Assembly (NCBI GenBank): GCA_038259365.1
Contig: JBBSOW010000001.1
Coordinates: 41,594-105,593, forward strand
Length of the DNA: 64,000 nt
Origin: JBBSOW01 sp038259365
GTDB lineage: Bacteria > Actinomycetota > Actinomycetes > Propionibacteriales > Propionibacteriaceae
Direction of reading: 5' to 3'
Shown here: positions 8,407 through 19,838 of the stretch, one piece after another
Layout: every line of letters begins with the position of its first letter
Numbering within the stretch: the stretch's first letter is position 1
Translations under genes and position numbers: made by a program
Notes under the pieces: generated by a model
What the model was told of the DNA's origin: nothing
Seen by the model: the letters and a program-made list of their open reading frames with translations, nothing else
Databases searched by the model: none

Positions 8407-9297
8407 ATGAGGATAGTCTCGCTGCTCCCGTCCACGACCGAGATCCTGCACGCCCTCGGCGTGGGCGATCGGGTGGTGGGCGTCACCTTCGAGTGCGACT
8501 ACCCACCGGCGGCCCGGGAGGCGCGGATCGTTTCCACCTCGGCGATGCCCGAGGGACTGACGCCCGCCGAGATCGACGCCTGGGTCAGCCGGGCGCGTTC
8601 GGCCGGGGAAGACCTCTACCACCTCGACTCCGGCGCGCTCGCCGAACTCGACCCGGATCTCATCGTCACCCAAGACCTCTGCGCCGTCTGCGCCGTCGAC
8701 GTGTCGGTGGTCTCCGAGGCGCTGAACTACCTCGGGGCCCGTGCCGAGGTGGTGACCACCGATCCCAAAACGTTGGATCAGGTATGGGAATCCGTCCTCG
8801 CCCTCGGTGCCGCGACCGGGCGCGACGAGGCGGCCCGCGATCTGGTCAGAACGCTGCGCAACCGGCTGGTCGCGGTCCGCGATCGCGTGGCCGGCCTGCC
8901 ACGGCCCAGGGTGATGCTGCTCGAGTGGGTAGATCCGCCGTTCGCTCCCGGCCACTGGATTCCGGAGATGATCGAGGCGGCGGGAGGCACCCCCGTGCTG
9001 GCCACCCCCGGAGAGGACTCGCGGCGCACCACCTGGGACGCGGTCCTCGGCGCCGAGCCCGAGGTCGTCGTCGTCGCTCCGTGCGGCTTCGATCTCCGAG
9101 GCGCCAACGCCCAGGCCGAGCAGCTGCGCGCCTCGGCTCGGATCCCGGCCGGGGTGAGCGTCCACGCCGTGGACGCCAACGCCTCGTGGGCCAGGCCGGG
9201 GCCACGGCTCGTCGACGGCGTCGAGGAGCTGGCCGACCTCCTGCACCCGAACGCACGGGGCCGCTCCGGCGTCGACGCGAGATCATATACGATCTAA
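8407..9297 (+). CDS. BtuF/TroA-like cobalamin-binding-type protein without signal peptide
   Basis: About 296 residues with the fold signature of the periplasmic helical-backbone binding proteins that carry vitamin B12 or iron chelates: MRIVSLLPSTTEILHALGVG at the start, LDPDLIVTQDLCAVCAVD, and LEWVDPPFAPGHWIPEMIEA in the second lobe. It has no signal sequence or lipobox, as is usual for the cytosolic branch of the family whose role is unclear. GTG at 8401 is an alternative start three codons earlier. The last five codons overlap the palindromic operator at 9281-9295, so the control region of the next gene starts inside this one. Confidence 0.78.
   Translation: MRIVSLLPSTTEILHALGVGDRVVGVTFECDYPPAAREARIVSTSAMPEGLTPAEIDAWVSRARSAGEDLYHLDSGALAELDPDLIVTQDLCAVCAVDVSVVSEALNYLGARAEVVTTDPKTLDQVWESVLALGAATGRDEAARDLVRTLRNRLVAVRDRVAGLPRPRVMLLEWVDPPFAPGHWIPEMIEAAGGTPVLATPGEDSRRTTWDAVLGAEPEVVVVAPCGFDLRGANAQAEQLRASARIPAGVSVHAVDANASWARPGPRLVDGVEELADLLHPNARGRSGVDARSYTI
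9281..9295. promoter_or_regulatory. Second copy of the GATC-ended palindromic operator
   Basis: GATCATATACGATCT overlaps the 3' end of the BtuF-like gene and lies 73 bp ahead of the succinate-semialdehyde dehydrogenase start. Its last 14 bases are the exact reverse complement of 2901-2914. Two matches of a 14-base palindrome only 6.4 kb apart, each in front of a catabolic gene, point to one shared regulator, most likely the GntR/FCD protein at 610-1323. Confidence 0.55.
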
Positions 9298-9367
9298 GGA
9301 GTTCAACGACGCACCGGCCAGCGAAGTCTCCCAACCTCAGCGGTCGGCCAAATCACAAGGAGTCATC

Positions 9368-10849
9368 GTGGGCCAAAACGACGAGAGCGCACTGCTGGAA
9401 CGCGTACCTACTGACCTATTCATCGGAGGTGTTTGGCTCCCGGCGGCGAACGGAACCACGCTAGCCGTTCGGGATCCCGCTACCGGCGAAATCGTCAAGG
9501 AGATCGCCGACGCCGGCGTCGGCGATGGCAAGGCGGCCCTGGACGCGGCGTGCGCCGCCTTCGCCGGCTGGGCGCGCACCAGCCTGCGGGAGCGCTCGGA
9601 ACTGTTGCGCCGGGCGTTCGATCTGCTCCAGGAGCGGGCCGAGGAGTTCGCGCTACTGATGAGCGTGGAGATGGGTAAGCCGCTGGCCGAGGCTCGAGGC
9701 GAGGTCACCTACGGCGGAGAGTTCCTGCGCTGGTTCGCAGAGGAGGCCCCGCGCATCCAGGGCCGCTACGGCGCCAACCCCGAGGACACCGGCCGGACGA
9801 TCGTCTCCCAGCATCCGGTGGGCCCGTGCTACCTCATCACCCCCTGGAACTTTCCGCTCGCCATGGCCACGCGCAAGATCGCGCCGGCGCTCGCCGCGGG
9901 CTGCACGGTGGTGATCAAGCCGGCCGAGCTCACCCCGTTGACCACCCTGTACTTCGCCAAGCTGCTGGCCGACGCCGGCCTGCCGGACGGCGTGGTCAAC
10001 GTCGTGACCACCGGCTCCTCGGCCGAGGTCTCCGAGCCCATCATCGCCGACCCACGGTTGCGCAAGCTCTCCTTCACCGGCTCGACGGCGGTCGGCAAGA
10101 AGCTGATCGCGCAGTCGGCCGAGGGCGTGCTGCGGACCTCGATGGAGCTGGGCGGCAACGCCCCGTTCGTCGTCTTCGACGACGCCGATCTCGACGCCGC
10201 CGTCGAGGGCGCCATGGCGGCGAAGTTCCGCAACATCGGCGAGGCCTGCACCGCGGCCAACCGGTTCCTCGTGCACGCCAGCGTCGCCGAGGAGTTCACC
10301 GCCAAGGTGACCGAGCGAGTCGAGGCCCTGAAGATCGGCCGGGGCACCGAGGACGGGGTGACCATCGGTCCCCTCATCGACGACCGGGCCGTGGCCAAGG
10401 CGACCAAGCTCGTCGAGAATGCGGTCGGCCGTGGTGCCACCTTGGATATCGGCGGGAAACCCCTGGACGGTCCAGGCACCTTCTTCGCCCCCACCGTCGT
10501 CTCCAACGTCCAGCCGGGCAGCGACATCCTGCGCGAGGAGATCTTCGGTCCGGTGCTCGCCATCGCGACCTTCGACGACGAGGACGAGGCGGTGCGGCTG
10601 GCCAACGACACCGAGTTCGGGCTGGTCTCCTACGTCTACACCCAATCCCTGGCTCGGGGGCAGCGGATGATCGAGGGGCTGGAGACCGGCATGATGGGGC
10701 TCAACACCGGCGTCGTCTCCAACGCCGCCGCCCCCTTCGGCGGGTGGAAGCAGTCCGGGCTCGGCCGCGAGGGCGGGGCCGAGGGCATCCACGAGTACCT
10801 GCAAACCAAGTACACGCTGACCCCCGATCCCTTCAAAGCCAGCCTGTGA
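9368..10849 (+). CDS. gabD: Succinate-semialdehyde dehydrogenase-type aldehyde dehydrogenase
   Basis: A complete 493-residue NAD(P)-dependent aldehyde dehydrogenase. The general base Glu260 is in MELGGNAPF and the nucleophile Cys294 in GEACTAANRF. The TPWNFPLAM segment, the coenzyme loop SFTGSTAVGKKL and the C-terminal APFGGWKQSGLGREGG match the GabD group. It oxidises succinate semialdehyde, or a close C4-C5 semialdehyde, to the acid. The GTG start at 9368 has AAGGAG six bases upstream. An operator-like palindrome lies ahead of it, so it may serve as a lower step of the aromatic pathway. Its stop overlaps the GTG of the DUF1206 gene. Confidence 0.85.
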   Translation: MGQNDESALLERVPTDLFIGGVWLPAANGTTLAVRDPATGEIVKEIADAGVGDGKAALDAACAAFAGWARTSLRERSELLRRAFDLLQERAEEFALLMSVEMGKPLAEARGEVTYGGEFLRWFAEEAPRIQGRYGANPEDTGRTIVSQHPVGPCYLITPWNFPLAMATRKIAPALAAGCTVVIKPAELTPLTTLYFAKLLADAGLPDGVVNVVTTGSSAEVSEPIIADPRLRKLSFTGSTAVGKKLIAQSAEGVLRTSMELGGNAPFVVFDDADLDAAVEGAMAAKFRNIGEACTAANRFLVHASVAEEFTAKVTERVEALKIGRGTEDGVTIGPLIDDRAVAKATKLVENAVGRGATLDIGGKPLDGPGTFFAPTVVSNVQPGSDILREEIFGPVLAIATFDDEDEAVRLANDTEFGLVSYVYTQSLARGQRMIEGLETGMMGLNTGVVSNAAAPFGGWKQSGLGREGGAEGIHEYLQTKYTLTPDPFKASL

Positions 10850-11649
10850 GCGAGGATCAGGCGCAACGCGCGGTCCGCAGGGTCGAGGACCATCCGGCGA
10901 CCGAGGCCCTGGCTCGGCTCGGCTTCGTCTCCTACGGCCTGGTGCACATCCTCGTCGCCGGGCTCGCGCTGTTGGTGGCCTGGTCGAAGTCGGACGAGGA
11001 CGCCAGCAGCTCCGGCGCGCTCAAGGTCGTGGCCGGATCACCCGGGGGTTTCATCGCGCTGATCGTCGCCGCCGTCGGGTTGGCCGCCCTCGTGCTGTGG
11101 CAGGCGATGAGCGCGATCTTGGAGGCGATGTACGGCGACCTCACCGATCACTGGAAGCGCTTCTTCGTCCACCTGGGCCGCGCCATCGTCTACGGGGCGC
11201 TGACCGCCCTGACCGTCCGGACCCTATTGAACCGCAACAAGGACTCCTCGAAGCAGACGGCGAGCTTCACCGCCAAGGTGATGGAGCTGCCGCTGGGCCA
11301 GATCCTCGTCGGGGCGGCCGGTCTGGCCGTGCTGATCTTCGCCGGCTACAACATCTACAAGGGCATCTCGAAGACGTTCCTGAAAGAGCTGGGGGAGCAC
11401 CCCGGCACGGTCGCCACCCGGCTCGGCCAGATCGGCTTCGTCACCAAGGGACTCGGCTTCCTCGTGGTTGGCGGGTTGATCATCGTCTCGGCCGTCCAGT
11501 TCGATCCCGAGAAGTCCCGCGGCCTGGACGGGGCCCTGCGGGCGCTCGTCGAACAGCCCTTTGGGCCCTACCTGTTGACGCTCGTGGCGCTGGGTCTGAT
11601 CTGCTACGGCCTCTACTGTTTCGCACGGGCTCGGCACGCCGACCTGTAG
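10846..11649 (+). CDS. DUF1206 integral membrane protein
   Basis: A 267-residue protein with about six hydrophobic segments arranged as three repeated pairs (ARLGFVSYGLVHILVAG, then AIVYGALTALTV, then QIGFVTKGLGFLVVGG). This three-fold pattern is that of the DUF1206 family, common in actinobacteria and of unknown function. The GTG start overlaps the stop of the dehydrogenase (GTGA), so the two are co-transcribed, but nothing in the sequence ties it to that enzyme's chemistry. Confidence 0.82.
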   Translation: MSEDQAQRAVRRVEDHPATEALARLGFVSYGLVHILVAGLALLVAWSKSDEDASSSGALKVVAGSPGGFIALIVAAVGLAALVLWQAMSAILEAMYGDLTDHWKRFFVHLGRAIVYGALTALTVRTLLNRNKDSSKQTASFTAKVMELPLGQILVGAAGLAVLIFAGYNIYKGISKTFLKELGEHPGTVATRLGQIGFVTKGLGFLVVGGLIIVSAVQFDPEKSRGLDGALRALVEQPFGPYLLTLVALGLICYGLYCFARARHADL

Positions 11650-11684
11650 CTTCGTGCCCTCCCTACAACTCGAAAGTGACGCCG

Positions 11685-11990
11685 ATGCGCGAATACCCCC
11701 AGTTGCTGCACACGGTCGTGGACGCCTTGAACATCCGCGAACTCGCCGAGTTCTACCACCAGCTGCTCGGGCTGGCCTACGCTCCCGGGTCCGAACCGCC
11801 GGCCGCTGGCAAGCGCGCGAGCGAAGACTGGCTGGTGCTGACCGACGCGGACGGAAAGCGGCTGCTGGCCTTCCAGCAGGTGGCGCAGCTCACGCCCACC
11901 ACGTGGCCGCAAGACGATGTCCCGATGGCCAACCGCAATTATGACCAGTCATTCTGCGGACGACGGCGAGTCGCGGTGTCGGACCGGTGA
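11685..11990 (+). pseudogene. Truncated VOC (glyoxalase/bleomycin-resistance-like) protein
   Basis: The frame starts MREYPQLLHTVVDALN and reads as the first half of a vicinal-oxygen-chelate protein (RELAEFYHQLLGLAY, then DWLVLTDADGKRLLAFQQV and TPTTWPQDDVP). At about residue 80 the similarity stops. The expected second half, with the remaining metal and fold residues, is replaced by a basic tail (CGRRRVAVSDR) that runs to a stop at 11990, 101 residues in all. This suggests a deletion or recombination end just before the convergent hydrolase at 12007. The product might still be made, but it would be half a domain. Confidence 0.6.
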
Positions 11991-12006
11991 GCCGAGAAAC
12001 GAGGGG

Positions 12007-12933
12007 TCAGAATTGCGGTTGCGTTGCGCGAGGGGGTAGGGCCCTTGCCAGCCAATCGGCCACGCGCGCGATGTAGCCGGCGCGATCGTCGAAGTAGCCG
12101 CCGCAGTGGTCCGCCCCCGGGAACCGCACCAGCCCAACACCGGCCGCCTCGGCGAGGCGTTCGCCGTGCTCGTAGGGGATGATCCGGTCGGCGTCACCGT
12201 GCATCAGCAGGATGGGCCGCGGGGCAATGGAGGCGATGACGTCGATGGGTTGGACGTCGGCGAAGCGGTAGCCGTAGCGGGCCTTGGTCGCCAGGTCGGT
12301 GAGCCGCAGCAGCAGGAACGGCGGCACCCGGAAGCGGCGGATCGCGGTGGCGATGACCCCCTGCATATCGGCGAACGGCGAGTCGAGGACCACGGCCTCG
12401 ATGCGTTCGTCGACGGCGGCCTCGAGGATCGTCACGGCGGCGCCCATGGAGAACCCCAGAACGGCCAACCGGGCGTTCGGGCGTCGGCCCTTGACGAGAT
12501 CGACGGCCGCCCGCAGGTCCTGGCGCTCGTAGTGGGCCAGCGACTGAGCGCCGTCGGCGGAGTCGCCGTTGCCGCGGAAGTCGAACATGAACACGGTGTT
12601 GCCGGCCCGCCACAGCCCGGGCCCGATGCCGAGCATGTCGGACTTGTTGCCGCGGTGGCCGTGGCAGGCGATGACGACCCGATCGCTGCCGGGTCGATCG
12701 AGCCACCAGCCCGCTAGCGGCGTGCCGTCGCCCGCGGCAAAGGTCACGTCCTCACCGGGGGCACCAACCTCGAAGGGAGTGAAGCGGTAGTCCGGCCACG
12801 GGCGGTTCGGCCCGCTGATGAGCCTGGCGGCCACGGCCGCCCCTCCTGCGAGACCGGCGGCGCCAGCGAAGGACACGGCGGCGATCTGACCGAGGAGTCG
12901 TCGTGAAGTCACGGGGGACAGACTATGCGCCAT
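12007..12933 (-). CDS. Membrane-anchored or exported alpha/beta hydrolase
   Basis: A 308-residue serine hydrolase. After a hydrophobic N-terminus (IAAVSFAGAAGLAGGAAVAA, anchor or signal), the protein has the oxyanion region ACHGHRGNKSDM, the nucleophile elbow LGFSMGAAV, the acid in MHGDADRIIP and the His in PGADHCGGYF. This is the layout of BAAT/DAP2-like and FrsA-type alpha/beta hydrolases; the substrate is unknown. The ATG at 12933 is preferred because it places the hydrophobic segment near the N-terminus; in-frame starts up to 13005 are possible. It stands alone, convergent with the VOC remnant and divergent from the ABC exporter. Confidence 0.75.
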   Translation of the reverse strand: MAHSLSPVTSRRLLGQIAAVSFAGAAGLAGGAAVAARLISGPNRPWPDYRFTPFEVGAPGEDVTFAAGDGTPLAGWWLDRPGSDRVVIACHGHRGNKSDMLGIGPGLWRAGNTVFMFDFRGNGDSADGAQSLAHYERQDLRAAVDLVKGRRPNARLAVLGFSMGAAVTILEAAVDERIEAVVLDSPFADMQGVIATAIRRFRVPPFLLLRLTDLATKARYGYRFADVQPIDVIASIAPRPILLMHGDADRIIPYEHGERLAEAAGVGLVRFPGADHCGGYFDDRAGYIARVADWLARALPPRATQPQF

Positions 12934-13062
12934 CTCGGAGCCGATAGATCCCGCCGAACGCCCAAAGCTCGGCAATGGGTGCGACCCTGGCCCGACAGCG
13001 ACCACGCCGATCTAGCGACCCTGGGTCCACGACCACCGCTCGGTTAGGGGCCATGATTAGGC

Positions 13063-14064
13063 ATGGACGCATTGACCTCCGCTCCGCCCACGGGCGGCTC
13101 GCCGGGACCCAGTCTCGCGGTTCAGACCTCGAACCTGCGGAAGACCTACCGCGGGACGCCCGCGGTGAACAGCCTCGACCTCGAGGTGCCCATCGCCGGT
13201 GTGCACGGTTTCCTCGGCCCCAACGGTTCCGGCAAGACCACCACCATCCGGATGCTGCTCGGCCTGATCCGGGCCGACTCCGGCACGATGCGCATCTTCG
13301 ATCAGCCGGTACCCGAGGAGTTGGCCCACGTGATGAGCCGCGTCGGCGCCATCGTCGAACAACCCAAGTTCTTTCCCAACTTCGGCGGCCGCAAGAACCT
13401 CCGCATCCTCGGCCAGGCCATCGGGGCGCCAGGCTCCAAGGTTGACGAGGTGCTGGAGCAGGTCGGGCTCGCCGCGCGGGGCAAGGACGCCTTTCGCACC
13501 TACTCGCTGGGCATGAAGCAGCGCCTCGCCATCGCCGGGACGTTGCTCAAGGACCCCGACCTGCTCATCTTCGACGAGCCCACCAACGGCCTCGACCCGG
13601 CCGGCATCCACGAGATCCGCGCGACCATGCGCGGTCTCGCCGACGCCGGCAAGGCGGTCCTCGTCTCCAGCCACATCCTCAACGAGGTCCAGCAGGTGGC
13701 CGACACCGTCACCATCATCGGCCGCGGCCGGCTGCTCGCCCAGGGGCCGGTCTCGGAGATCTTGTCCGGTTCGAAGGAGCAGGTCGTCCTGCGGACGCGA
13801 AACCGCGACGGCGCCAAATCGGCCCTCACTCAGGCCGGTTACACCGTCGACGAACGGCCCGACCAGAGCCTGCTCGTCAGCGCGGGGCACCCGCTCGATC
13901 CCGAGCAGATCAACCGGACGCTTGGTCGACACGACATCTGGGCCGGTGAGATCCGCCTGCAGCGGATGGAGCTGGAGGCGGTGTTCCTCGAACTCACCGC
14001 CGACGACCACCTGGGGCAAGCCCAACACGGGCCCCGCCACGCGACCGGTAGGGGAGCAGCATGA
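13063..14064 (+). CDS. ABC-2 type exporter, ATP-binding subunit
   Basis: A 333-residue ABC ATPase of the drug/antibiotic and bacitracin-efflux group. It has Walker A GPNGSGKTTT (residues about 53-62), the signature YSLGMKQRLAIA with the variant LGM in place of LSGG, Walker B LLIFDEPTNGLDP (about 167-179) and switch His in VSSHILNEVQ. The C-terminal extension is usual for DrrA-like proteins. Its stop overlaps the ATG of the permease gene (ATGA), so the two form one exporter. There is no neighbour that identifies the substrate. Confidence 0.9.
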   Translation: MDALTSAPPTGGSPGPSLAVQTSNLRKTYRGTPAVNSLDLEVPIAGVHGFLGPNGSGKTTTIRMLLGLIRADSGTMRIFDQPVPEELAHVMSRVGAIVEQPKFFPNFGGRKNLRILGQAIGAPGSKVDEVLEQVGLAARGKDAFRTYSLGMKQRLAIAGTLLKDPDLLIFDEPTNGLDPAGIHEIRATMRGLADAGKAVLVSSHILNEVQQVADTVTIIGRGRLLAQGPVSEILSGSKEQVVLRTRNRDGAKSALTQAGYTVDERPDQSLLVSAGHPLDPEQINRTLGRHDIWAGEIRLQRMELEAVFLELTADDHLGQAQHGPRHATGRGAA

Positions 14065-15029
14065 TCAACCTCGTCAAAGCCGAGGCCACCCGCTGGCGCA
14101 GCCGGCGCATGTTGTGGGTCTTCGCGGTCGTCACCCTGATCGCGTTCGCCGGGCTATCCACGATGGTGTTCTTCCTCTCCAAGCCGCCCTCCCCGGCCCA
14201 GATCGCCGAGGCCGACCAGTTCTATCAACAACAGCACGACGAATGGGTCAAGGAGAGCCCGGAGATCAACGCGGATTGTCCGCAGGTCGAGCCAGGAGAG
14301 CTCGACGAATGCGGGTGGCCAGAGCCACGGCGTGCAGACTTCGTCTTCACCCAACCTGTCAAGGACCTGGTGGTGATCGTCGTCCAGGGCGGCGGAGCCA
14401 TCCTTGCCCTTGTCGTCTTCATCCTGTCCGCCTCCTACATCGGCGCGGAGATGTCCTCCGGTGCCATTGCCAACTGGCTGACGTTCACCCCCTCTCGGTG
14501 GAAAGTGATGCTGTCCAAGCTGTTCGTCGCCCTGCTCGGTAGTGCGGTCTTCGCCGCCGCCTTCATGGCATTGGGGCTCGTCGCTACCGCGGTCATCGAA
14601 GGGATCAACGGATCCGGGGACGACGGGGTGAAGTGGGCTCCCGTGCTGCAACAGGGCGGACGCGTCGTGGCGCTGGCGGTGATCGCGGCCGCCATCGGGT
14701 TCGGTATTGCTCTGGTGGCGCGGCACACGGCGGCCGCGCTCGGTGCCCTAGGCGGGTTCTTCGTCTTCCGGATCATCACCAGCGCGTTCAGCCAATCGCC
14801 GAAGTTCGCGTCCGTGCCGCCATGGCTGCCCGACAACAACGCGTTGGCGTTCCTTTCCCACGACCTCACCTACTACGTGAGCCAAGTCACCACGACGCCA
14901 GACGGTGTCCAGTTCGACTCCGTCGAACGCATTCTGAGCTTCGAGCACGGCCTGATCTACCTCTTGGTGTGCTTCGTGGTTGCGGTCTCGGTCTCATTCC
15001 TGGTCTTCCAACGCCGCGATGTCGAGTGA
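14061..15029 (+). CDS. ABC-2 type exporter, permease subunit
   Basis: A 322-residue membrane protein with one N-terminal segment (RMLWVFAVVTLIAFAGLSTM), a large external loop of about 75 residues, then a block of further segments ending with LIYLLVCFVVAVSVSFLVF. This is the typical fold of ABC-2 permeases. It starts within the stop of the ATPase gene and is its obvious partner. Confidence 0.85.
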   Translation: MINLVKAEATRWRSRRMLWVFAVVTLIAFAGLSTMVFFLSKPPSPAQIAEADQFYQQQHDEWVKESPEINADCPQVEPGELDECGWPEPRRADFVFTQPVKDLVVIVVQGGGAILALVVFILSASYIGAEMSSGAIANWLTFTPSRWKVMLSKLFVALLGSAVFAAAFMALGLVATAVIEGINGSGDDGVKWAPVLQQGGRVVALAVIAAAIGFGIALVARHTAAALGALGGFFVFRIITSAFSQSPKFASVPPWLPDNNALAFLSHDLTYYVSQVTTTPDGVQFDSVERILSFEHGLIYLLVCFVVAVSVSFLVFQRRDVE

Positions 15030-15182
15030 TCGCTACTCTCCTCACGTGGGCGACGGAGGGGTGAGTACGCCCCGCCAATCCGCCGTCCGACGTGGCGATC
15101 CGAACGCGGCTGGCGGATTGCCTGAATTGTTGCCAGCGGGAACTCCTCGAGATTTCTGCCGATGGATCTGCGAAAATGAAGT

Positions 15183-15446
15183 TTGAGCGGGGTTCAGACC
15201 CTGTTCGCGGAGCTGTCCGACCGGCTCGCGTCTGTCGAGGTGTCGGCGCAGCTGTTCGTCGTGGGCGGGGCAGCGATGACGCTGGCCTACGACCACCACC
15301 GTCTCACCCGTGACGTGGATGCACTGTTCGTACCCGGCCCCGAGGGAGGCAGCGGCGCGCGAATCCATCGCGGGCCTTGTCGTGACGCTGAACGTGAGAC
15401 GTCCCTGCTGGATCGGGTGAGCTTCTCAGGCGAGTTGAGGACGTGA
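15183..15446 (+). pseudogene. Broken nucleotidyltransferase-like (DUF6036/AbiEii-type) gene
   Basis: The frame (TTG start) reads LFAELSDRLASVEVSAQL, then the strong motif FVVGGAAMTLAYDHHR and LTRDVDALFVPGPE, as at the start of nucleotidyltransferase-fold proteins of toxin/antitoxin or phage-defence type (GG near the active site, D-x-D after TR). Straight after this the frame is lost. Shifting by one base near 15348 restores a plausible continuation (AAARESIAGLVVTLNV) that itself stops about 20 codons later. The gene is therefore both shifted and truncated. The rest of 15030-15500 shows nothing else convincing. Confidence 0.6.
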
Positions 15447-15500
15447 CTGCGGTGCGCCTGGAACTCGGGCAATGTCAGGGGCCTGCCCTACGGTGAGACC

Positions 15501-17665
<2,165 letters not shown>

Positions 17666-17669
<4 letters not shown>

Positions 17670-18850
17670 CCGACGGCCAGTCTCGATCTCAAGAGGCCGA
17701 GGGTCGTCGCGGAGACGCCGAGCCCCCGCCCGACGTAGCCTTCGACGCTGCCGTAGGAGTTGCGCGCCTGTTCCCAAGCGGCGTCGAGATAGGAGTCCTC
17801 GACGAGATTGAAGTGCCTCCTCGCGTCGGCGTACGTTCGGCCCCTGGACGACAAATCCTTGGCGTACCGCGCGTCGATCACCGGGGCCAGGTACCGGTTC
17901 GACTTCAGGTATTCCTCCCGGATGCTCTCCTCGGTGGCGCCCACGAGGTGCTGCAGCAGGGCGACAATCCATCCGGTGCGATCCTTGCCGTCGGTGCAGT
18001 GGAGCAGCAGCGGTGCGGAGGTTCGTGCCACGACGGCGAGGACTTTGGCGATCACCGATCGGCAGACCGGTGAGGTCACGAACAACCGGTAGTTCGCCCG
18101 CATGGCCGCCCGGGCCCCCGCAGCGTCCGACCATGGGTAGCTTGGGGTCGAGGCGGTGCCGAACACGTTGAAGAGTCGATACTCGATTCCCGGGATCAAG
18201 GGGTCGGGGGTCTTTCTCGCCGTCTCGGTGGTGCGCAGATCGATGAACGAGGCGATGCCAGTAGAGGCGAGGATGAGCTTGTCGCCGCCGGTGGCGGCAT
18301 AGGGGCGATTGGAGCGATAGACCTGGCCACGCCGCATCCGTCTTGTATCCAACGCCAAGCCCGGCCCCGCGCCCGCCGCATCGCGAAAGTTCACCACTTC
18401 TGCCAGTCGGGCCGTCTGGGAGTGCGGGACGGCCTGGCCGCCGTCGACGTTGTTCCAAAACACGCAACCGGTGGTGGTGGGCTGCCGGTACGCGCGGTAG
18501 CCGCGGTTGTAGATCTCCTTCCCTACCGGCAGCCCGAGTGCCAGCGTGGATTCAGCGCTGTCGTAGGTGGCGCGGATCTTGCCCTTGATGATGCTGGACC
18601 CAAACTTGGTGGAGTGGTACATGTGGGCGTGCTCGAACCGCTGTTTGATCCCACCGGAGACCCGGTACTCATTGGTTGTCGGCTTCCCCACCACCGCAGA
18701 GTTCAGCCTCCACAGGGCGTAGATCTTGCCCTTGAGGACATGCCCGTTCAGGGTCCGGCTGGCCGCGTGGGCGCGAGCCGAGGGCAGGGCCAGGGGCGCC
18801 GCTGACGCAGCGCCCAAGGCCAGGGCGGTGAGAAAACCACGTCTGTTCAT
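17666..18850 (-). CDS. Tat-exported tyrosine-type phosphatase with LGFP-like repeats
   Basis: A 394-residue secreted protein. The N-terminus MNRRGFLTALALGAASAAPL is a twin-arginine-type signal ending near SARAHA. Residues about 35-110 contain weak LGFP-like repeats (IYALWRLNSAVVGKPTT, and ALGLPVGKEI), found in mycolate-type wall-associated proteins. The C-terminal domain is a protein tyrosine/serine phosphatase: FIDLRTTETARK, then the P-loop HCTDGKDRTG near residue 284, then EEYLKSNRYL. Similar exported phosphatases act on host or phosphoinositide substrates in mycobacteria, but here no such role can be claimed. It stands alone, convergent with the helicase. Confidence 0.82.
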
Positions 18851-18923
18851 CGGCCGTCCTCGGTTCTTGGAGTAATGCAGTTACGCTACGCCCGGATCGG
18901 CGTGCCCCGCACTCCCAACCAGT

Positions 18924-19838
18924 TCAGGGATCCTGGCGGATGACGTCGACCTCGACCTTGAGCTCCGAGCTGCTGGCCTCGGTGAAGATGATCCCCTTGA
19001 GCGGCGAGACGTCGCGGAAGTCGCGACCCCAACCGGTGACGAGGTAGCGCGAATCGGCCAGGTGGTTGTTGGTCGGGTCGAGATCGACCCAGCCGCCGGG
19101 CACCATGACGGCGGCCCAGGCGTGGGTGGCGGCGGAGCCCTGGAGCTTTTCCTTCCCGGGCGGGGGTTGGGTCTCGATGTAACCGCTGACGTAGCGGGCG
19201 GGCAGCCCCACCGCGCGGAAGCAGCCGACCGCGAGATGGGCGAAGTCCTGGCAGACGCCCGCCTTGAGTTCCAGGAGTTCGGGCAGGGTCGTCTTGGTCG
19301 AGGTGGCGCCCTTGGAGTAGGTGAAGCCCGAGTAGATCTCGCTCACCAGCGCCATGATTGCCTCGCCGAGCGGGCGATCCGCGGACAAGATGGTGCCGGC
19401 ATAGGCGCGGATGTCGTCGTCGATCTGCACCAGCGAGGATTCCAGCAGATACCCCACGCGCTCCACCTCGTCGATCTCCTCCGAGCGGGCCAGCTCGGCC
19501 GCCGCCTCGGCCACGCTCCACCGGTCCAGCGCCGCGAGATCGACGCGCGGCCACTCGATGTCGAAGACCGAGGTCTGGACGATGTCGAGCAGCGTGTGCG
19601 GGGTGCGAAACTCCAGGTAGTAGCTGCGGTTGCCGAAGAAGTCGACGTGCTCGGCCATGATGTCGGGCTCGGGGGAGACCGAGATGTCGTTGCTCACGAT
19701 CGTTTGGGACGGCGTGGGGCGCGGCTGCAGGAAGCCACGCTCGTAGCAGGTCGTGACGTCCTCGTCGTAGGTGTAGGCGGTGCGGTGGCGCATCGCGTAT
19801 CGGCGCGCGCTGAAATGACGATCCGGAGTCTCACTCAT
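18924..19838 (-). CDS. Transglutaminase-like protein, third gene of the ATP-grasp operon
   Basis: This 304-residue protein has an N-terminal beta domain (MRHRTAYTYDEDVTTCYERG) and a papain-like transglutaminase core with the triad in GVCQDFAHLAV (Cys), THAWAAVMVPGG (His) and WVDLDPTNN (Asp). It probably cleaves or transfers amide bonds on peptides rather than cross-linking protein. The ATG at 19838 overlaps the stop of the ATP-grasp/alpha-E gene. With the next two genes it forms the conserved set discussed by Iyer and co-workers as a predicted amidoligase system, whose product is unknown. Confidence 0.85.
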   Translation of the reverse strand: MSETPDRHFSARRYAMRHRTAYTYDEDVTTCYERGFLQPRPTPSQTIVSNDISVSPEPDIMAEHVDFFGNRSYYLEFRTPHTLLDIVQTSVFDIEWPRVDLAALDRWSVAEAAAELARSEEIDEVERVGYLLESSLVQIDDDIRAYAGTILSADRPLGEAIMALVSEIYSGFTYSKGATSTKTTLPELLELKAGVCQDFAHLAVGCFRAVGLPARYVSGYIETQPPPGKEKLQGSAATHAWAAVMVPGGWVDLDPTNNHLADSRYLVTGWGRDFRDVSPLKGIIFTEASSSELKVEVDVIRQDP

